A stretch of DNA of 64,000 bases. Origin: Climacteris rufus (Eukaryota > Chordata > Aves > Passeriformes > Climacteridae). The notes below the pieces were generated by a model, which worked only from the letters and a program-made list of their open reading frames with translations, did no database searches and was not told the DNA's origin. The position numbers and the translations under genes were made by a program. Position 1 is the first letter of the stretch. Each line of letters opens with the position of its first letter. The stretch lies in NCBI GenBank assembly GCA_013398175.1, contig VZRZ01001950.1:250341-314340 (forward strand), read 5' to 3'. This document shows positions 24,420 through 37,300 of the stretch, piece by piece.

Positions 24420-27400
24420 GAATAAACTGTTCAAATAAGGTTGATACCTTTAAAATCAACAGTAACAAACAAAATAGTACCTAGTAGACTAAACTAAATA
24501 CATGACTCCCCAAATATCCTTTACTTTTTCCAGTTGCATTCATTAAAGGATACAGCTAGCTCTAATATAGGAAATTATAGACCTTCTGTGAGAAATGTAT
24601 GTCAGGTGCCAAAAGAATTTAAATTCTGTCCTTTTCCAATTCATGAAGCTCATTGTAGCATTGTATTGTTGAATTATTAGATTTATGCATTTAGCAAGCA
24701 AGCATATTATAAGAGTGGCTGTAAGTAATTACTCTTTTCTAATAGCAGGAAACACCGTATTGTCAATGCTATGTCATTTTTATGAGAAAAATAGTCTGTT
24801 TTTAAAAAGATACTTCAATTATTATCTAAACATCCAAATATCTCATTTATTAATAAGCCATAATCCTAACTTGTGGGAAGACCAAGGCAGATACACTGAA
24901 GGTAAGTGAAATAACTCATTCATTACAGCATATTGATTAGCAGATGTCATTCAGAAAAGCTTATTTATTTACTGACATCACATTCATTTGGGGATTATGT
25001 CTTGTAGGACACATTTTTAAATGTGATTTTGAAAACTAGGAAATTCAAAGATATTTTCTTATTCTTTGTAACTTTTTGGTTTGTCCTCTTGAAATAATCA
25101 CCATATGAATGGTATGTTCTGTCAGGAAATTATGGTGATGGAACATTTGATTAGACTAATTGTTTAATGGTTGTACCAGTATGCTAAACTTTCCATGTGG
25201 ACTCCTGCAGAAAATGTTTTCAACTCCAAAAATCATCTCTTCTAGACATCAAATGCTCCCTGTTGGAAGTGTCTCTCTGCACCGGGAATGCTGGCACTCA
25301 CTATACAGAGTTCTGAACTTAGTAGGTGGCTTTAGTCTTTCTTCAGATATTTTCACACAGATCAGGAAGAGATCTGCGTATGAAAGATCTCTGGGATACA
25401 GCCTCGCATGTACTATATTAACCTAAGTACCTAATCCATCTGCTTCTCACATTCATGACTCTGCAAACACTTTAAAGATGGTACCATCAATCTACGAGAT
25501 GTTCTTTTTACTCGCCATGCAAACAAAGATAAATAAACTTTATGAGTTACCTGTGTTTGGCATGGTGTAACTAGATCCCAAGCAAATTTTTATAAATTTC
25601 CTAGTTTAATTACAAAGTTTAAACACAGTTACTAATACAATGGCACTTGTGACACTTGAAACACTGGAAGGGACTTCCTTCAAGTCTAGCTAAAATAATG
25701 TCTGTGTCAGTCTGAATACTCAAACCCTTGCTCACATTTCTCATGCAAGAACCTTACTGGACGTAAGTGGGTTTGTCAGGACTGAGTGTTTTCAGGCATG
25801 CCTCTCCAGGACATTACACTTTATCAGCTCCACAGAACAGCAGCATAACACAAAATGGTGCAGAACTGCAGCCACGTGGCACTTATCACTCAGTGCTACA
25901 AACACTGAACTTTACAGAAACTCTGCTGTGCTGATCAAAGAATCCATTGAGCAGATCCTAAAGTCTGTAAAGTCTGCTGTGGTCTGCTGGAATGGAAGTC
26001 ACCACCAACATATGGCATGATTATTACCGTTTTACACAGAAAAATTCCTCAGGAGACAACTGAGTAGATGTTTCTTTTTTCATTTAATTATCTGATCCTC
26101 ATTTGATTCACTCTCCTGTCACCAGTGAAGAGCAGCATGAAAATAAGACACCCCAGAAACAACCCTGTTGGCAAGGCTAAAGAGCAACAAAAAGAAGCTA
26201 AAAAGTTGTGCATTATGACACTCTGCTTTTACAGATGCTGCTGAAATGCTGTTGCTAAATACCTGGGCAGTTTATAAATAAACCCTTCCAAAAGCGTGTT
26301 TTTACACATTCACAAAATAAATTAAACTATCCAAAATTCATGCTGCTAATTAAAATAGTCCCTGTAGGAGGGCAAAGTAGCTACAAGGCTGAGGTAAACA
26401 TTATGTTTTTTTATTGAACAGCAGCTGATTGATTTTATACCCTATTTACATATATTTGCTAGTATCATCAAAACCTGGTAAAATCCACTATTTTGTACTT
26501 ATCAGTTAGATACTCCAAACAGATACTAGTCCATCACTTTTAGGACACCAGCAAGGTCTCTTGCTTTTATGGAAAGCCAGTAGCACTACACTTTCATTCT
26601 AAAAAAATCTGCCAGCATAGGAAACTAGGAGTAAGACATATGCAGTCCTTTATGTATCTGGACCAGAACATTTTATGCCAGTCACAAAAGTGGAATTATA
26701 TTAGTTATGAGATACCAGGAAGGGCCTGTAAAGGGTTAAATGGACATTATATTACATGGTCTCCTAATAGAAAAGTGGTGTTCATGAGAGAAATAAACTG
26801 AGCACTTACCATGGTGCCAGAAGCAAGCTTAGAAGTCACTTTTATTCAGAAATGATCATTTAAATTTTAATAGATGATACAGTTTCATTTTAACCAGCTG
26901 CTCAAGATAATTTTTTCTCCTGACAATACGATTCAGAAAAAACTCAATACTTCACATCCACGTCACCTAAAAAGTCCATCTAAATAGATCTCAAGACAAG
27001 GAACAACCTTGTCATGGTGGATTACACAACTTGTACCACAACCTTATGAGTTTATGGAAGCCCATGAACTGATTAAGCTTACCTGGCCTAAAATACGAGC
27101 TACAGACAGAGCACTCTCTGTTTGGTGCCTTTATTGTGAGAATCAAAGTGAAAAATTAAAATCTGGACCATGCCGATCTCCCCACCTTGCATTGGCAGTC
27201 AGCATGCAAGGCACTGGTGCATTTCAAGGTCTTGCAAGTACAAGGTCTCATTAGATACAACATCCTTAATAACATAGCAGCAAGCCACTCTCAAGATTGT
27301 CTTTCACCCTATATTCCATATAGCAATTGAGAGCAGTCAGGATGCCCTTGTTTCCTCTTGGGTGAGCAAAATGAATTGGACCCAGGGAAGGCTTTATCAG

Positions 27401-28379
27401 TGTAGACCCCTGACCATGGAATTTTTTTACATACGACTTTTTACTGTAACGTACAGCTCAGCTTTTCCACAGTTACTTAGTTATTTCATTTCCCTTTCCA
27501 CTCTGGACAGAAGTATTTATCAGACTGAAGTCTGGCAGGGAGGTTGCAGTCTGCTCACTGGTCCTTATTTTTTTAAGAGATGATCGATGTGCACCAACAC
27601 TTGGAGCAGTGCTGGCTGCTCGTAAACCACAAAACTGTTGAGCAGGAGAACCTCCATTACCTTTTCATGCCTGCAATGGGCTGCAAGGACTTTACCATTC
27701 TTCTCTCCTTTTGCTCCCTGGCTTATTTGCAAAGTCCGTGGTTTCCTTTTCCTCCCTCTGGGCTGTCCCTTCTTTTGGCTGCACTGGCTGGCAGAGCACC
27801 TGAGGATGCACCTGGCATAACGTTGTGGTTAGTTACCTGCTGGAGTGATTACCCCAGGCACTGGTACACTGCCTGTCATGGGCAGCTTCAGTATCCAGCA
27901 TTTTCTCTGAGAGAGGGGCTCTAGCACATGATTAATTGATTCTGGTGAGCTCAAGTAGTGCGTTCATGCTATGGATGAAACCATATGGCCACCAGTGGTC
28001 CTTCCAAGCATTACCATCGCAGACCTACATGCAAATTTTCCTCTGAACCTAACTCCCAATTGCTCATCCATTTCAAAGAGATCAAGAACCAAACTTGCAG
28101 GCAAAGAAGAGATGACAGTGACAGAAACCTGTAGCATTTTATCAACACAGATTTTGCCCCTATCCTTTGCTGAATTCCTTTAACAAGCAGAAATTCCTGT
28201 GGATGGGCAGTGGAGGTGAAATGACTCCCTGACAAGAGGTCTGATGATGAGTCCTGTGCACTAAAATCCAGCACCGGGAACGCTAACTGCTCCAGTAACA
28301 CTGAGCCAGCCCTGCCCACATCTCCAGCTTTCCACAGCCAGGCCCCGACTGCCCCTCACTTCCTGATATTCAGTTACAT
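24420..28379. other. AT-rich noncoding stretch
   Basis: No gene or transposon is recognised with confidence. A plus-strand 114-codon frame at 27580-27924 lies in a GC-richer patch but has no splice context or family motif. A very short CR1-tail-like string (ACTGGAAGGGACTTCC) near 25663 is too small to call. Confidence 0.45.
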
Positions 28380-28385
28380 CCTGTC

Positions 28386-28730
28386 TGTTGCCCATTTTTA
28401 CTGTTAAAAATAGCTAGCTCTGTGCTAGATAGTTTTCAAGGACGAGAATTCTGTAAACATAGCTATGTTGTTGTAAAATTATCTTGTTGTTACATTCCTT
28501 TCCCATGGACACAGATCCTTTGATGGACACTTCTTTTAACCACTGTAGTTAAAGACGGAAGTGTTAATTTTCTCCAATGAACAGTGATTTCTAAAAGTGT
28601 ATGTAAGAATTAAAAGAAGGTGGGTTCCCCCCCTTCCGCCCTTTGCTCTGAACACGAACAACTGACTCCGTCTCGTTTATTCTGCGTCTCCTTACATCCG
28701 CGGCTGATAAGCGGCAGATAAGCCGTAATA
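28386..28730 (+). mobile_element. Solo LTR, family A, copy 3
   Basis: A 345-bp solo LTR starting TGTTGCCC and ending GCCGTAATA. The flanking duplication is CCTGTC at 28380-28385 and CTTGTC at 28731-28736, with one mismatch. It is closest to the copy at 7305. The 3' end carries a short internal duplication of the GATAAGC motif. A TATGTAAG box lies at 28600-28607. Like the other family-A copies it ends in TA, which suggests the TG...TA termini belong to the family and are not damage to one copy. Confidence 0.88.
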
Positions 28731-28736
28731 CTTGTC

Positions 28737-31700
28737 GGCTCTGGAGTGAGGCCAAGATTCTTCTAGAGAATAAAGAGAAGTTAAAAGTTAGAAATAGAAA
28801 ATTTATAAAGTTCAGCAGCTGGATCACATAAAGCAGTTGCCAAGCCAGCACAAGAGACTATTTCTAGTCAGCTTCCCACAGCCAGCTCAATCAGGTAAAG
28901 GTTTTTATTCCGCTGAGGAGCAGGTAGTGAATGCACACCGAGGTGATCAAATGATGTTCCACTCTATGCTGCGATGGCGGTGCAATACTCATAAATAAAG
29001 CAAGTGTCTCTCTTATTTCAGGGTAGATCATATAAAAAGGACTTGCATCATGTGAACAGAGACTGTAGTGTTGTGTGACATGGAGACTAATTTCAGGATC
29101 TTTTGGAATGTGACATTTCACTAGAGTACACTGAGTCCATATCCTCCCAATGCAACATGATCCAACATCTTTTAGCTTTGCCTCTCCATAGTTCACCTGG
29201 TGTAGCGGAAACATACAGTAGGACTGGATTTCAAATTATCTGAAGGCGGTCCTCTATGTAAAATTTTCAGTGCATCTTCAGAAATTCTGTTTTACACTCA
29301 AGTTTTAACTGTGAACATCTCTTCCAGTGGTGCGAACAGCACCGGCCACAGCGCAGTGTGAGAGGAGGGCACACTGCTGCCCACACCACTTGCACTACTC
29401 AGCTCATGCAGGCAAGCCATGAGGCATCTGGAGAAACTACAACTTCAAGGCATCAAAAGGTACTTGACCAAACACAGGAAGAGGTGTTTTAGGGACAATG
29501 CTTGTCAACTCGAACTATGGCAAGCAGTGCGTGGCCAGTGGGCCACAGATGGTCAGCAGTTTGTCACAAGGATACTCCAGGCACACAGGTAGGTGGAAGT
29601 GTGGCTGGGTCTCCGTCCCATATGCTATGCAATGGTCAACAGAACTTCCCTCAAACAAAAACACACGGTTACAGCAAATCTGAAAGGGACAGAAGCTATA
29701 GCTCCCACCAATTTGATCATAGATTTTGCCTAGAAAAGTGTAATTCAAATCTTTTGTGCCTTTTCTCAGTCAAAATCCCTCTAACATCTTGTGGACAGAG
29801 TAATTGGTGAAGGTATGCTGAGTTACAGACAAGCTTTTGGACAAGAAAGAGCACATGTGGAAGGTACCTGTTGTCCGTCTTTCATTTTGGACTGCACTGC
29901 ACTCACAGCAAACCATTTTAGGGGGATGCCACTTTACTAGAAATCTATGGGATGGTGATTGCCCCAATTAATCTTCCTGACTCTAGCATAGATTAACTTT
30001 TAAGATCAGTTCTCAATATAGGCAATTACAGTTCACCAATTAGGCAGTAACACACAACAGTGCATTTCTGAGCAGTTAGAGCACAGACCAGTAGTACAAA
30101 ATGAGGTCCTTCAGGACAGCTGTTTTTAACTGAACTATGAGCACAATTATCTTTTGCCTGAGACTTATTATTGCTACTATTAAACAGAGATTTTAAAACA
30201 AATAAAGAAGCCAGCTAAACCCATACCTTGATCAGACTTTGTGACTCATCCAGAGAAAAACCCATCATAGACTTATCTGTAAATGCAATATTGCAAAGAT
30301 TAACACTACAGAACCAGAGTTTTGCCTGAAAAAAGAACTATGACAAGAAGCATATTATTAGTAGACATATGCTACCACTGACAGCTAAAAGGAAAGCTCA
30401 AACAAATTTTGTAAATCCACTTCACGAAGACATAAAAAATGCCCAACTCATGTTTGCATACATGAAAGCCATTTAGCCTTACCTCTACAGACTATCACAA
30501 CTGTACTTCTAAGACCTGGTACAAAATTTTCTTTCCAAAATACATCCCAGGAACAACCACCGGGACTTAAGTGACCTTTGAGGAACTCAGAGGCCAGGAT
30601 AATAGCTACATTTTCACTCTTCAGATATGACAAGAGGCAATCATACAATCACTCACTCCACATCCCCACCAAACCACACCAGCAGGACACAGCCAAGCCA
30701 CCACATTTTCTAATCCATCCTAAGGCTTGGCATTTCTGATGCTGGACTTTGGAAAGCAACAGCTCAAAAAACATGTTAGGAGGATCTCCCTCATAAGAAG
30801 ATGAGAAAAAAAAAAAGGAAAAATATACTCAGATGCAAATTGAATTGCCTTCTTTACTTATCTGCCTTTTTTTTTTCAGCTGGCGCAGGAGTCTGCATGA
30901 ACAGGAGCCAGTATACCATAGTGCTCCAGCAGACGGATTATCAATACAAAACCTTCTCTCCTCTTTAGCACTGCATCCTCATATTTAAAATAACGTTCCT
31001 GTGCTTAGCCTTCTTATTTTTAGTGTACTAGAAACACATAATCTGTGAGCTGTATGTATATTCAATAGCACCGTCAAATAAATTATTATGGCATGTGTAC
31101 TTTTCCCTCCTTTTCTGATTTATAATGGATTTTAGCATTGTTAAAACTGCAGTTAGTCTGTCTACAGTCTCATAATTCTTCTCTCTGTCAAATGACACTA
31201 TAGTCTTGCAATTTTTAAACCAAATTACTACTAAAATGTGTAGAAATAGGAATTTTAATAAAACTTCTAGGTTACAAACATTTTTGCTCAGAAATATGTG
31301 GAGTCAGTCTCTGAATAGGATTAGCTTCTGCATATTTTAATTTTACATATAAATGAAATGCAGGATCTCTCATCATAATTAAATTTAAACTATTCAAGAT
31401 TATGACTGTGAAAGTACTCTACACGCACATCTACACAGATTACTCAAAAGTCAGTAGATTCTGTAGCCTACAAACAGAACATGACAACCTCAAAGTCTTT
31501 GCAGTTCTTCAAACCCTGACTTTCAGAAAAGCTAAAATACAAGCAAGGCAACTCCTGGGCTAGGGATAAACTCAAAACACAAGCTTCTGCTTGAAGGATC
31601 AGGATTATGCACGTTGTGTATCAGCAGGTAAACTAAAAGTATGCTGTGTTTTGGATGATTTTAAGATCATTAAATTAATTATGATTATCTGACTAATTAG

Positions 31701-33818
31701 GATAAGCAAGACTTGGGATTTTTCCTGCATCACTAAGGTCAGTAATAGATCTGCCATTGATTTTAATGAGAGGACTAGGCCACTGATAAACTGCAATAAA
31801 TGAAGGCAAGCCAATCAGAGTGGAAATATGCAAGAGCAGAAGTTTGAGTGGAACAAAAGGATTGAAAGATAAATTGAGAGCAAAATCAGAAGCAACATTA
31901 CTTGTCACCAATGGCTGCCCTGCAAATAACCAAAATGCTTCTTCATCTCAACATAGCCCTTCATGTTTGGCTTTATGTGCATAGGGTTAAACAAAAAGAC
32001 ACATATTTTCACAATGATGGTACATACCTGATTATTTGGACACTCTATTACAACTCATATGGCTTAATTTCATTCCTCCAAAATCTAATTCCTAGTCTCT
32101 CTCTTTTTCATTATATAACCATCATGTACAAAAAAAAAAAAAAAAACAAAACATCCTAAAAGCCAGATTATTCCTTCTGTTCTCAAACATATAAACTCCA
32201 AAATGTTTCACGCATTCAAGTTCTAGAAGCTTCAAGGACTGCACCTCCATGATTACCTTTCCTGATAACATTGCCCAGCAGTGGATCCAGATGTTTTCCT
32301 ACTGTATCTGCTACTGTTTGCAGCTAACAAACCACTCTTATATAATGCAGAAGCTCAAATGAACGACTGTCCAAATGAAAATACAGCAAAAACCAGGATT
32401 AATGCTCCTGTCTCACATGAACAGTACTCACCTGAACAGAGACTGTTGTATCTGCGTTTAAGTGTCTGTCTCTGTAGTTCTAATTATTCAAGTTTCTGCT
32501 CTCAGCAGCAATGGGCAATCAGATTCTAAGAAAACTTCCACTCCTGAAAGTCACTCATTATCTTGAATTTAAGCTTCCAGCAAGTTCTGGGCTTAGCAAA
32601 AGACAAATGGCACCAATCCAAACAAACAGCAGTGGGAGACAGAAGCTTTGTTTCACCAAAGCAACACATGGTTGCAAGATACTACTTTATCCAAAAGGTG
32701 CATCTTAGGCAACCTCCTACAAAGCTTCCCCTGTCTGCAGCAAACAATTTTCACCCAGATTGGGAAGTGCCCCTGTAGGAGAATCCTGCCTAGTACGTTA
32801 TACATTTCCATCTAGTAATAGTTAAAGTGCCAAATATGAGCTCCAACCACAGCAACTCCTGTATTGTGACAACGAAATAAAGTTCCCTATTATGGAAATC
32901 CTATATTGTGTTTAATTATGTAATTATATTTTATTGTATTAGTGAGTGGTTGGGCACAGTAGCAACTGCTGGGATTTCTGCAAATTAGGAGCATAAAATT
33001 CATTCTTTCCAACAGCTGATTATTTTTTATAATTCTATGGGGTTTTCTCTTAAGCTATGGAAATTATTCTATTTTTGGCTTATTTCTCTTAAAGACTCTC
33101 TAGCAACTGTGATCCCCTCTCTTGACACCAAAATTCACAGGCACACAAATAATTTCATTTTAGCAGAGTGCCCGGGCCAAATTAATCCCTAGCATACACT
33201 CTAATAATTCATGCAAATGCAGGATGGTGCTGTTTACATCTAAGCTGAATTTGACCCACACCAAACTACCACACCTGGGGCTTTGTTTCATTTTTTGTGC
33301 CAAGTGTTCATTGCACTGCAGAGTGCTTGAATTCACTGCTTGTAGTCAGCAGAAAGTACACAATTTCTAAGCAGCAAACACAAATCCCTACTGAACAAAC
33401 TGGTATTACATCTCCATAGCCTGATGGCTGGCAAGTAGCACATGCCACCGTGCTCCCTTATAGCCTGGGGCAGGCTTTTCCTGAAACTCCCTGACTTGAG
33501 CTCACACCTACCAGTGAGATGGCAAAGGAATGCAGGCAAAGATGAGCAGTACCTCCTCCTTACCCTGCCTGCTGTGCACACAGACACACCACTTTCTCCT
33601 CTGGCCAGCACCAACGTGGCAGAGACGGGACACTCATTTCCCAGGAATTTTTCAGTAGCAGGGCACATGGGAAGACAGAGATGTCAGAGCTGTTTGAATC
33701 CAGGAAGGAAAATGGGAACCAAATCTGTGATAGACAATCTGCAGTAAATCTACACAAGTCCACTTTATGCCACTTACAGAAACAAAATGCCTCTGACATC
33801 AGGGACAAGCACATGCTT
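28737..33818. other. Noncoding stretch with A/T runs
   Basis: No gene is established. A minus open stretch at 28891-29214 (about 100 codons) is unusually long but rich in Cys and His and lacks a good donor. A plus-strand acceptor-like site (T-run then CAG, ending about 30880) precedes a short open frame without a donor. A17 occurs at 32130-32146. No transposon was recognised. Confidence 0.45.
32130..32146. repeat. A17 homopolymer
   Basis: An uninterrupted run of 17 A followed by CAAAACA. It could be the tail of a decayed retroposed sequence, but nothing recognisable lies upstream. Confidence 0.8.
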
Positions 33819-34020
33819 AAGAGTGTTGTGGTGCCTCTGGGCGTGACTGATGACGGGGGCTCCCCGGCCAGCACAGCAGGGGCTGTCCCCGCCCAAAAGG
33901 ACAGCTCATTGGTTCCTGTGCCGGTGCAGACAGCCAACTCGCTGGCCGGTGCCCCTGTCAATCATTGTATCCTCTGCAGTGATTGGCTCTCTGCCGACTG
34001 CCCTTCCCTCACCTCTGTAC

Positions 34021-34026
34021 TATAAC
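34021..34026 (+). promoter_or_regulatory. TATA-like box of LTR family B copy 1
   Basis: TATAAC follows the CCAAT-like motifs and precedes AATAAA by about 60 bp, the expected order of U3 promoter and R-region poly(A) signal. The same motif is conserved at 46942-46947. Confidence 0.55.
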
Positions 34027-34082
34027 AGACGCCCCTGACCTCCATTTTGGCTGTCTTTACCACACCCCCGCTATGCTCCAGT

Positions 34083-34088
34083 AATAAA
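34083..34088 (+). terminator. LTR poly(A) signal, family B copy 1
   Basis: AATAAA followed by ACCTTGCTGGC. It is the polyadenylation signal of the LTR and is matched at 46998-47003 in the other copy. It could end plus-strand transcripts only. Confidence 0.65.
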
Positions 34089-34310
34089 ACCTTGCTGGCA
34101 ATAAGCAGAAAAGAACCCTTTCTCGTCTCTTTACTTCCCTGCTTAAATTTAACTGCTGTGCGTGAACTAAGCCTAAACTCTGCGGGAGCTCTGATGCAGG
34201 CTCGACTCTGTTCAATCAGAGACTGGGTGAAGCCGAAGTCGCTTTCTTCAGGCCATGAGACCGCTGCTAAAGGCTCCGAGTTACTCACGCTTTCTACCCA
34301 CAGCAAAGGG

Positions 34311-37300
34311 CTACAGGACAGCTACAGAAATATGATCTAATAATAAACATCAATACATTTATATACATACAAAACAAAATACTGTCTTGATAAAACAAAA
34401 TAAACAGTAAATAATATTTTATTCAATCACTTTTTTCATGCCTTGGCATACAATCTGTGTTACCATGAACTCCAAAAACAAAAAATGAAATGCAAAATTG
34501 TTTACAAGATACAACATGCAGAGTCCTTCATTTTCCTGAAATTCTTCATAAATGTGAACTGAAGTAGAGGGATGCAGTGAAACATGGCTTCACAAGAAAA
34601 GTCTATCTTCACAATGAGAGATACTGACCAGCCACAGAAGATCATGACCAACATTTTCAGCATGGAAATGAATGGGACGCTCTTGATGCTGAGAAGCTGT
34701 GAAATCCTGTCACCTAATTAAGTGCTTCAGTGTGGCTACATGAGCTTATTTCAGTCACCCACCATCTTTACCTTAAAGACCTTCCAAACACACTGTGCTC
34801 CTTTGCTCCATGTATTTTTTTCTACTCCTGGTGAAAACATGGGTAAAACTCAAATGCTCAGTATTGTAATAATAAACACTACTTGTCTGTCAAATTAATT
34901 TCCACAAAAAATATAATACTATTAATTATTCTGCTTCTCTCGCTGATCTCCTTTGTTTTGGAGTGAGCCTCAAAATTAAATTTTTGACTTCTGTTCACAT
35001 TTTCAGCACTGGCTGAATCACATTTACACTGCTTTAAAAACTCATGTTAATTTGGACATACTCTGCCTATCAGATGGATATGCTTTTCATTTAACAGCCT
35101 AACCATCACTTAAAACAACAAAAACACCAATTTCCCTTTACCTACCCTAATACAGATTTCATATAGCCGTAATACACGTTCAGCTGGCATTTGACTTCAG
35201 CCTAGCATTCAGCAAGTAATTCACCTGCTGATTTTTTTTTTTTTTTTGTTAAGCAATCTAGCAGTGGGTGTCTGGAGTTGCTTTTCTTTATCTACATGAC
35301 ATGATGGCATAGACATAAATTACTGGATTAGGAAATATTTCATTCCTGAAATGAAGTTAGAGGGTCAGTGTCTAAAATGAGTCATTATAGATCTCTACTA
35401 GAAGATTAAATATTATCTACCAACTGAAAACCAGTATATAAAATATGCAATTATTCTGCAGTAGGTGATTACAGTATATTCTTCACATCACTTATTTCAG
35501 CTCTGTAAGTGCTACCAACCTTTTTACAAACTAAAAAGTAGCAGAAGAGGTACCTAAACCAGAAGATATGCTACAAAAAGCAAACTCACACTGGGATTAC
35601 ACTGGGGATTTTTCCATCTAGAGGTTTCTGGGGTTGAAAAGGGTGAGCTTGCAGGTATCTTATTTAAAACTCTATGATTAAAATAAACAGGAAAAAATAG
35701 AGAAGTAATCAAGATCTCAGTTCTCTTTCAAAGCAAAGCAGAAGAGCAGTTTCTCTATATAAAAATCAAAATTAGTATGCATTACCAGCAGGAGGAAAAA
35801 TACTAAATGACATGTGACAAGCCTTGTTATAACATATTTTGACATCATCATTTCAATTAAACAGTCCCAATAACTCTAAAAAGCATCTTAAAATGTAATA
35901 AGGGGCATTATCTAATGTCAAGGAGATGAGAACCCCAACAGGAAGGACATGGAGCCTGACTACCTTTTAAAGTACACTGATTATGGATAGGCACTACAGA
36001 TATCATTTCAATGCTCAAAGTTGGAATGGTTTACCCTGTTATATAATTACGAACATATGACAGATATGCAAAGAAAGATGTTAAGATCAGCTGTTTTTAT
36101 CTCATGTCTCAGGCACTTCACTCATATCTCTGAACAGATTTATTATTTACTTTCCTGTTAATAAAACTAGCAGCTTTACCAGTCAGTACTTTTTCCCTAA
36201 GCTTTTGAACTCCGCTGAGATTTGGAGGCAATTAACATTTACCAGTAACAGAGCAATCAACACAGGGATATCTAATGGGACTGGACAGAATCCAAAAACA
36301 GGTATTAGGATAATAGTGAGTCACTGACATAAGGTTATGATGTTAATTTTGGAGGGGAGAGCAACAGTGAGTTTTCAATGGCAGTGTCTGTGATTGCTGT
36401 CACATTAACATAACATTCTTTTCTATATGGCTGTCTTCTGAATCTGAAACGTGTTTAAAACTGAAAGCAGCTGACAACACCCAGAATTAACTCTCTATTG
36501 CCTACTGCTAAAAAGCTTGCTCAACTAAATTGCTTACACAATGGTTTTCAAATGCTTTTCCTCAATGAACAAATAAAAATATTAATTTTAAAAACGCCAA
36601 GGATTACCAGAGGCTGTGCATGGTTCATTTATGAACGGTACATTCAGAGAGAGATCTCGTTAATCCAAGCATCTTTAGATTAAAAAGCCAGGGATATTCC
36701 TGGAAGCAGCACTCATTCGAGGTATGGCTGCTACCTAATCAGCTCTCTAAGCAGGTTTAAGATGCAGGCTGGATCCCATAAAAGCCCTGGGCACCTACAA
36801 TTAGGCTTTGCAAGGCATACATTTTTAGAAAGTTGGTCCCAAAAGGGAACACAGGTAGATACATCGACCCCAAGGGCATATAGGAGCCAACCTCAAGAGA
36901 GCACTGGAGTGTGAGAAAACTCAGAAGACTCTTATCAAGCACGTGGCCATGTAATCAAAGAGGAAAGCTTACTGCTGAGTATATTCAAAGCCTTACCCCC
37001 TTCCAAAACTGCCTGAGACAAGGTACCAGGTGGTTACCTCCATCCACATCCCAGAACCTGTTCCTGTCCGAGTACAGACACCTATTCCTGTCCTCTGAAT
37101 GCAGCAGCAGCAGCTTCACACAGGGCCATCTAGCACAGCAGATGTCAGTAGCTGTGTTATGCCACACACTGATGGTAATGGCAACAGAAAGGTGGGACAC
37201 CCGGATCCAAATCCTTTCCCAGACTGAGAGCCCAGATTCAAGCATATGTCTGCTATGACAGCAGCCCTGCCAGCAGGCCACAGGTGACACTGGTGATGGA

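Larger units (their letters stand above)
33824..34305 (+). mobile_element. Solo LTR, family B, copy 1
   Basis: A solo LTR of about 482 bp from TGTTGTGGTGCC to CTACCCACAGCA. Flanks are AAGAG (33819-33823) and AAGGG (34306-34310), a 5-bp duplication with one mismatch. CCAAT-type motifs (CATTGG, GATTGG) precede TATAAC at 34021. AATAAA lies at 34083-34088, giving plus-strand U3-R-U5 order. It is close to the copy at 46650 but lacks about 95 bp near the 5' end of U3, between GGGCGTGACTGATG and CGGGGGCTCC. Open frames inside it on both strands are by-products of its GC-rich U3. No gag, pol or env sequence lies beside it. Confidence 0.88.

Noticed and set aside
30850..31000. Plus-strand exon after the T-run/CAG at about 30880
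   Set aside because: The acceptor is good and about 35 codons are open, but no donor follows, and the LTR orientation and other candidates favour a minus-strand gene.
31605..31911. Minus open frames with a strong internal acceptor (CTTCATTTATTGCAG)
   Set aside because: No GT donor in frame, and the AATCAATGGCAGATCTATTA region resembles widespread old sauropsid noncoding repeats more than protein-coding DNA.
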